This document shows, piece after piece, positions 6,997 to 10,171 of a stretch of DNA of 10,171 nt. The notes beneath the pieces were generated by a model. That model was not told the origin of the DNA. It searched no databases and worked only from the letters and a program-made list of their open reading frames with translations. Within the stretch, counting starts at the first letter, position 1. Each line of letters starts with the position of its first letter. The stretch spans positions 1 through 10,171 of the forward strand of contig RFQN01000039.1 of the NCBI GenBank assembly GCA_009924965.1. The letters run 5' to 3'. Source of the stretch: Verrucomicrobiota bacterium (GTDB lineage: Bacteria > Verrucomicrobiota > Verrucomicrobiia > Opitutales > UBA953). The position numbers were made by a program, and so were the translations under genes.

Positions 6997-8316
6997 TCAG
7001 TCCTGCAACGCTTGACCGGACGTTTCGCGCCCGAAATAAGCGATACCGAGCCCGGCCAGATAGACCAAGGTGATGGCGGCGGCCGCATGCTGGTAGCCGC
7101 CCAGCCACTCAACGAGTTTGCCGCTCAGCAGGACAAAGGGCACGGCGACCAAGCGGCCAGTGTTGTAGCAGATGCCCTGCCCCGTGGCGCGCACGCGGGT
7201 CGGGAAAAGCTCGGGCAGGTACAACGGCATGAAGCCGAAGAAGGCCGTCGCGGCCATGCCCAGCACGAAGATCTTCAAGGCGAGATAGGCCGGAAAGACG
7301 CCGAGCAGAAGCTGCCCATCCCAGCTGGCGGGCGTACGGTAGATCCAAGCGGTCGAAGCACAAGCGAGCACACAAAGCAGCTGATACCCTAAGCGACGCG
7401 GCAAGCGGGCCAACCCGAGCGGCGCCAAGACCGTGCCGACACAGGCGCCCAAGGAAACGATGACCATCGCATAGGCCTTGGCCTGCGGCACCTGGGGGCC
7501 GGCGAGTTCGGTGATCCAAAGCGGGATCCACTGCACGGCGCCCCAGGTGCCAACGAAGACAACAGAGACCATGAGGATGCCGCCCACGGTAGACCGCAGA
7601 AACTCTCCGCCAAAGACTTCGCCGATCTTCGAGGGTTGCGGGCTCGCGGCCGCCTGCTCGGCCGAGCGCTTCCACTTTTCGGATTCGGGCACGAAGAACC
7701 GGATCAGCAAGGTGATGATGGCCGGCGAAGCGCCGATGAGGAAGTGCACGCGCCACGAATCCGCCGAAGCCGGATAGGCGATGGCGACGCACCCCACGAG
7801 CACCATGCCCAAGTTCGCCGCCATGCCGATGGCCGCGGCCATCTTGGAGCGATGCCGCTCGGGCCAAGCTTCCATCACGAGGGCCACGCCCAACGCCCAT
7901 TCACCGCCCATCCCCAGCGCCGCGAGGAAACGGGCCCCCATCAGGTGCGTAGGATCCTGGGCGAAGTAGCAAACGCCACTGAAGAGAGAATAGAACAAAA
8001 TGCTCAAGGACATCGCCCGCACGCGGCCGATCCGATCGCCCAGCCAACCAAACGCGGCGCCCCCGAAAGCAGCGCCTACCAGGAAAGAAGCCGTGATCCA
8101 GCCCATCCAACCGCCGACCCATCCGTTGACCGCGGCCGGACCAGACGCGACGACTTCGGCCGGCACCATGCTCTTCAGCGCCGGGCTGGCCAGCAGCGGG
8201 AAGATCGCCTGCTCGTAGCCATCCATCATCCAACCCAGGAAACCAGCCACCAGGGTCATCTGCATGCCGCTCGAGATGGCGGTGGCGCGCGGATCGGGCA
8301 CGGAGGAGGAACTCAT
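6997..8316 (-). CDS. MFS permease 2 (sialate/aromatic-acid symporter-like clade)
   Basis: The 439-residue major facilitator has about twelve hydrophobic helices. Helix 1 contains GWMMDGYEQ (28-36), loop 2-3 contains GDRIGR (93-98), and helix 4 contains RFLAALGMGGEWALG (129-143) followed by EAWPERHRSK. These match the motifs of MFS permease 1 at 3294-4538, so the two are paralogues, though clearly diverged. ATG at 8316 is chosen because it gives a normal short cytoplasmic N-terminus. An in-frame ATG at 8379 would add 21 residues unlike transporter sequence (with W, C and P) and would swallow the leader inverted repeat; it is less likely. Neither start has a good Shine-Dalgarno. It is the first gene of the minus-strand block, divergent from the DapA-like gene, and coupled to the enolase-superfamily gene. 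Confidence 0.9.
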   Translation of the reverse strand: MSSSSVPDPRATAISSGMQMTLVAGFLGWMMDGYEQAIFPLLASPALKSMVPAEVVASGPAAVNGWVGGWMGWITASFLVGAAFGGAAFGWLGDRIGRVRAMSLSILFYSLFSGVCYFAQDPTHLMGARFLAALGMGGEWALGVALVMEAWPERHRSKMAAAIGMAANLGMVLVGCVAIAYPASADSWRVHFLIGASPAIITLLIRFFVPESEKWKRSAEQAAASPQPSKIGEVFGGEFLRSTVGGILMVSVVFVGTWGAVQWIPLWITELAGPQVPQAKAYAMVIVSLGACVGTVLAPLGLARLPRRLGYQLLCVLACASTAWIYRTPASWDGQLLLGVFPAYLALKIFVLGMAATAFFGFMPLYLPELFPTRVRATGQGICYNTGRLVAVPFVLLSGKLVEWLGGYQHAAAAITLVYLAGLGIAYFGRETSGQALQD

Positions 8317-8439
8317 GAGCGGGGTGCACTCGTTCTGAAGGCAATCCCACCCGCCTTCAAGGGGCGATTTTTGACCCATCCCGCCTGAAACAATCCTTCC
8401 TCAAGCGAGCGAAATAATGCTAGGGTTTGGACCGCCGTC
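8317..8439. promoter_or_regulatory. Divergent intergenic control region between MFS permease 2 and the DapA-like gene
   Basis: This 123 bp gap separates the two divergent blocks and must hold promoters for both. Visible elements are an inverted repeat (8336-8359), a near-direct repeat cccacccgcct / cccatcccgcct (8346-8356 and 8375-8386, offset about 30 bp), and an AT-richer core near 8412-8426. That core contains TGCTAGGGT on the plus strand, which resembles an extended -10 but would leave a very short leader. No well-spaced -35/-10 pair is convincing on either strand. The layout fits a shared operator region for a regulator encoded elsewhere. Confidence 0.5.
8336..8359 (-). promoter_or_regulatory. 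Inverted repeat in the MFS permease 2 leader, candidate operator or RNA hairpin
   Basis: TGAAGGC (8336-8342) and GCCTTCA (8353-8359) are perfect seven-base arms around a ten-base spacer. The ten bases acccgccttc at 8349-8358 recur exactly at 4568-4577 in the leader of MFS permease 1, again with a GAAGGC partner arm. On the minus strand the shared 10-mer ends 32 nt before the permease 2 start and 29 nt before the permease 1 start. The function (protein operator, RNA structure or chance) is not established. Confidence 0.4.
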
Positions 8440-9561
8440 ATGAAGCCGCTCATCTCCCGCCCCGAGGACCTCACCCCGACCACGCCATGGTCGGAGACGA
8501 AATGGGCCTGGACCGCCGAAGAGGCGCTGGTGGACCATCGCGCCCAGGCCCGCCTCTGCGCCGCCGCCCTCCTGCCCTTCAAGGACCGCCAACCCGACTG
8601 GGAGGGCTTCGCCGCCGCCTTGCGCTGGCAATACGACGCCGCCGAACACTACGGCGTGGAGCTGGTCCCCGTGCTCAATGCCGACACCGGCTACATCTTC
8701 GACCTCGACGACACTATGTACGCCGAGGTGCTGCGCCGCTTCCGGGCAGCCTTCCCCGGCCGCAAGTTCATCGCCGGCGTGACCGCCCGTGGCGCGGCCC
8801 AAGACACCGTCTTCAAAGCCGAACGCTACCGCCCGCTCATCGACCTCGTGCAGGCGCACGAGAACTGCGAAGTCATGATCATGACGTCCAAGGGGCTGAA
8901 CTCCTTGGACCCCGAACGGCGCCGCGATGGCTATTACCAAATCGCCGAATGGCTCATCCGCCCAGGCATCGTGCACGCGCTGGAGCCGTCCTTCGTGCCG
9001 TGGGCCACGCCTTACGAACCGTGGCTGCTCCACCAGCTGGCCATCCATCCGAAGTTCGTCGGCGGCAAGATCAGCACGCTTGACGAACCGCACTTCCTCT
9101 ACTGGGCGGCGATGTGCAAGGACCTGCAGCTCGATTTCGCCCCGCACAGCGGCGACGACTACGGCATCGCCACCGCCATCAAGACGGGGCTGCCGCTCCT
9201 CATCGGCGCCTCGAGCAGCGCGGCCCCGCTCATCTGCGCGGCCAAGGACATGTGGCTCGAAGACGGCGTGCCCGGGAAGAAGTTCCCGACGGGCACGGGT
9301 CGCTTCGACACGCGCGTCTATAAGGTCTTCGAATGCTTCCAGTCGCTGGAGGACCAGGTCTTCCGCCTGAACGACCGTGAGAGCGCCGCAGCCTACAAGC
9401 ATAGCACCGCCCACCTCCTGCACACCCTCGGTATTTTGGGCGCCCCGGAAGCGCACCCCGCCTGCGCCGACCTCCGCGGCTCCGACGAAGGCGCCCGCAT
9501 GCAGGAGGCTCTCATCCGCCCGCGCCGCGTGGCCAAGCGCCTCGGCATCCCTGGACTCTAA
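8440..9561 (+). CDS. DapA/DHDPS-superfamily lyase (divergent class I aldolase-like)
   Basis: The 373-residue protein reads as a dihydrodipicolinate-synthase-type TIM barrel: NADTGYIFDL (80-89) at the strand-2 position, KFIAGVTARGAAQ (109-121), EVMIMTSKG (144-152), HALEPSFVP (179-187), FVGGKIST (206-213) with K210 as the expected Schiff-base lysine, and HSGDDYGIATAIKTG then LLIGASSSAAP (236-263). The family cleaves or forms bonds to pyruvate or related keto-acids. Two canonical features are altered: the GTTGE-like loop ends in Tyr not Glu, and the TPYY segment carrying the proton-relay tyrosine is replaced by MTSKG, so it is not a normal DapA. About 100 extra C-terminal residues exceed the usual 290-310. 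ATG at 8440 fits the domain and has no Shine-Dalgarno. It leads a plus-strand pair with the OYE-type gene, divergent from MFS permease 2. Confidence 0.82.
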   Translation: MKPLISRPEDLTPTTPWSETKWAWTAEEALVDHRAQARLCAAALLPFKDRQPDWEGFAAALRWQYDAAEHYGVELVPVLNADTGYIFDLDDTMYAEVLRRFRAAFPGRKFIAGVTARGAAQDTVFKAERYRPLIDLVQAHENCEVMIMTSKGLNSLDPERRRDGYYQIAEWLIRPGIVHALEPSFVPWATPYEPWLLHQLAIHPKFVGGKISTLDEPHFLYWAAMCKDLQLDFAPHSGDDYGIATAIKTGLPLLIGASSSAAPLICAAKDMWLEDGVPGKKFPTGTGRFDTRVYKVFECFQSLEDQVFRLNDRESAAAYKHSTAHLLHTLGILGAPEAHPACADLRGSDEGARMQEALIRPRRVAKRLGIPGL

Positions 9562-9574
9562 AACCTATTTCGAC

Positions 9575-10171
9575 ATGACTCCCTTCAAGCTCACCCGCGT
9601 CGCCTCGCTCAAGACGGTCGCCGATTTCCGCGCCCACTGCGCCGCCCTTGGCATCGACCTGCCCTTGGAAGACGCCATCGAAGCCGGCGCCGGCAATCCG
9701 CTCGCCCAACCGGTTGACCGCGTGCTCATCAACGGCAAGCGCATCGGCAACCGCATCGCCATCCATCCGATGGAAGGCTGGGATGGCACGACCACCGGCG
9801 GCACGTCCCCCGAGATGAAGCGTCGCTGGCAGCGCTTCGGCGCGAGCGGCGCCAAGCTGATCTGCGGGGCGGAAGCCATGGCCGTCCGCGCCGATGGCCG
9901 CGCCAACACCAACCAGCTCATCATCAACGAGGAGAACCAGGCCGGCATCGCCGAACTCGTCCAAATCCTCAAGGCCGAGCACCTCGCCCAGTGGGGCACC
10001 GTCGACGACCTCGTCATCGGTTTCCAGCTCACGCACTCGGGCCGCTTCTGCCGTCCCCACGACAAGAAGAAGTGGGAATCCCGCGTCGCCTTCCGCCACC
10101 CGCTGCTCGACAAGAAATTCAACGTCACCTCCGACGAGCAGGTCCTGACCGACGCGGACGTCGAAGAGCTC
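9575..10171 (+). CDS. NADH:flavin oxidoreductase / Old Yellow Enzyme family (C-terminus off the right edge)
   Basis: The first 199 residues are visible and the frame is open to the window end. The FMN-barrel start is seen as GKRIGNRIAIHPMEGWDGTT (54-73), then SPEMKRRWQRFGASGAKLIC (78-97), GAEAMAV (98-104), and QLTHSGRFCRP (151-161), the family's strand carrying the flavin-contacting Gln and the conserved HSGR. The part with the remaining catalytic and any iron-sulphur-cluster residues is missing, so a simple OYE cannot be told from a longer 2,4-dienoyl-CoA-reductase-type enzyme. OYE-family proteins reduce activated C=C bonds such as enones, using FMN and NAD(P)H. It begins 13 bp after the DapA-like stop, with no Shine-Dalgarno at ATG 9575, and is probably co-transcribed with that gene. 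Confidence 0.88.
   Translation, partial: MTPFKLTRVASLKTVADFRAHCAALGIDLPLEDAIEAGAGNPLAQPVDRVLINGKRIGNRIAIHPMEGWDGTTTGGTSPEMKRRWQRFGASGAKLICGAEAMAVRADGRANTNQLIINEENQAGIAELVQILKAEHLAQWGTVDDLVIGFQLTHSGRFCRPHDKKKWESRVAFRHPLLDKKFNVTSDEQVLTDADVEEL

Noticed and set aside
8401..9456. Minus-strand open frame of 351 codons opposite the DapA-like gene
   Set aside because: The product is low-complexity Gly/Val/Glu-rich with no domain; the plus strand shows an ordered TIM-barrel motif series.

Overview
This GC-rich, densely coding window (about 60-65% G+C by eye) carries ten protein genes, no RNA genes, no CRISPR array and no mobile element. Gaps are short; the largest is 123 bp. The gene mix suggests an environmental heterotroph, most likely Verrucomicrobiota (Opitutales-like) or a Planctomycetota-type relative: a secreted ThuA-domain protein, two GGEW-type MFS permeases, an unusual enolase-superfamily enzyme, a divergent DapA-like aldolase, an OYE-type reductase and an OlsF-like fusion acyltransferase. 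Eight of ten starts lack a convincing Shine-Dalgarno. The taxon is inferred from gene content, not from a marker gene.

Left part (1-2680), general cell functions: an OlsF-like PlsC+GNAT bifunctional acyltransferase (minus strand, running off the left edge), a TatD-family metal hydrolase (minus), and divergent from it an EVE/Thyn1-type PUA-like protein (plus).

Middle part (2686-8316), five minus-strand genes read right to left: MFS permease 2, enolase-superfamily enzyme (3 bp gap, surely coupled), secreted ThuA-domain protein, a strong hairpin, MFS permease 1, and a small four-helix membrane protein with a histidine-rich tail.

Right part (8440-10171), plus strand and divergent from the middle block: a DapA/DHDPS-superfamily lyase and, 13 bp later, an NADH:flavin oxidoreductase (OYE family) cut by the right edge.

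The two divergent blocks look like one catabolic locus. MFS permeases would import a small acid or sugar derivative. The enolase-superfamily enzyme would abstract an alpha proton, by dehydration or isomerisation. The DapA-like enzyme would cleave a keto-acid, and the OYE-type enzyme would reduce an enone. The ThuA protein would act outside the cytoplasm. The substrate is unknown and this pathway is inference. The strongest unexplained non-coding signal is a 10-mer (acccgccttc on the plus strand) with an inverted partner arm, found in the leaders of both MFS genes at nearly the same distance from the start codon. It may be a shared operator or RNA element.
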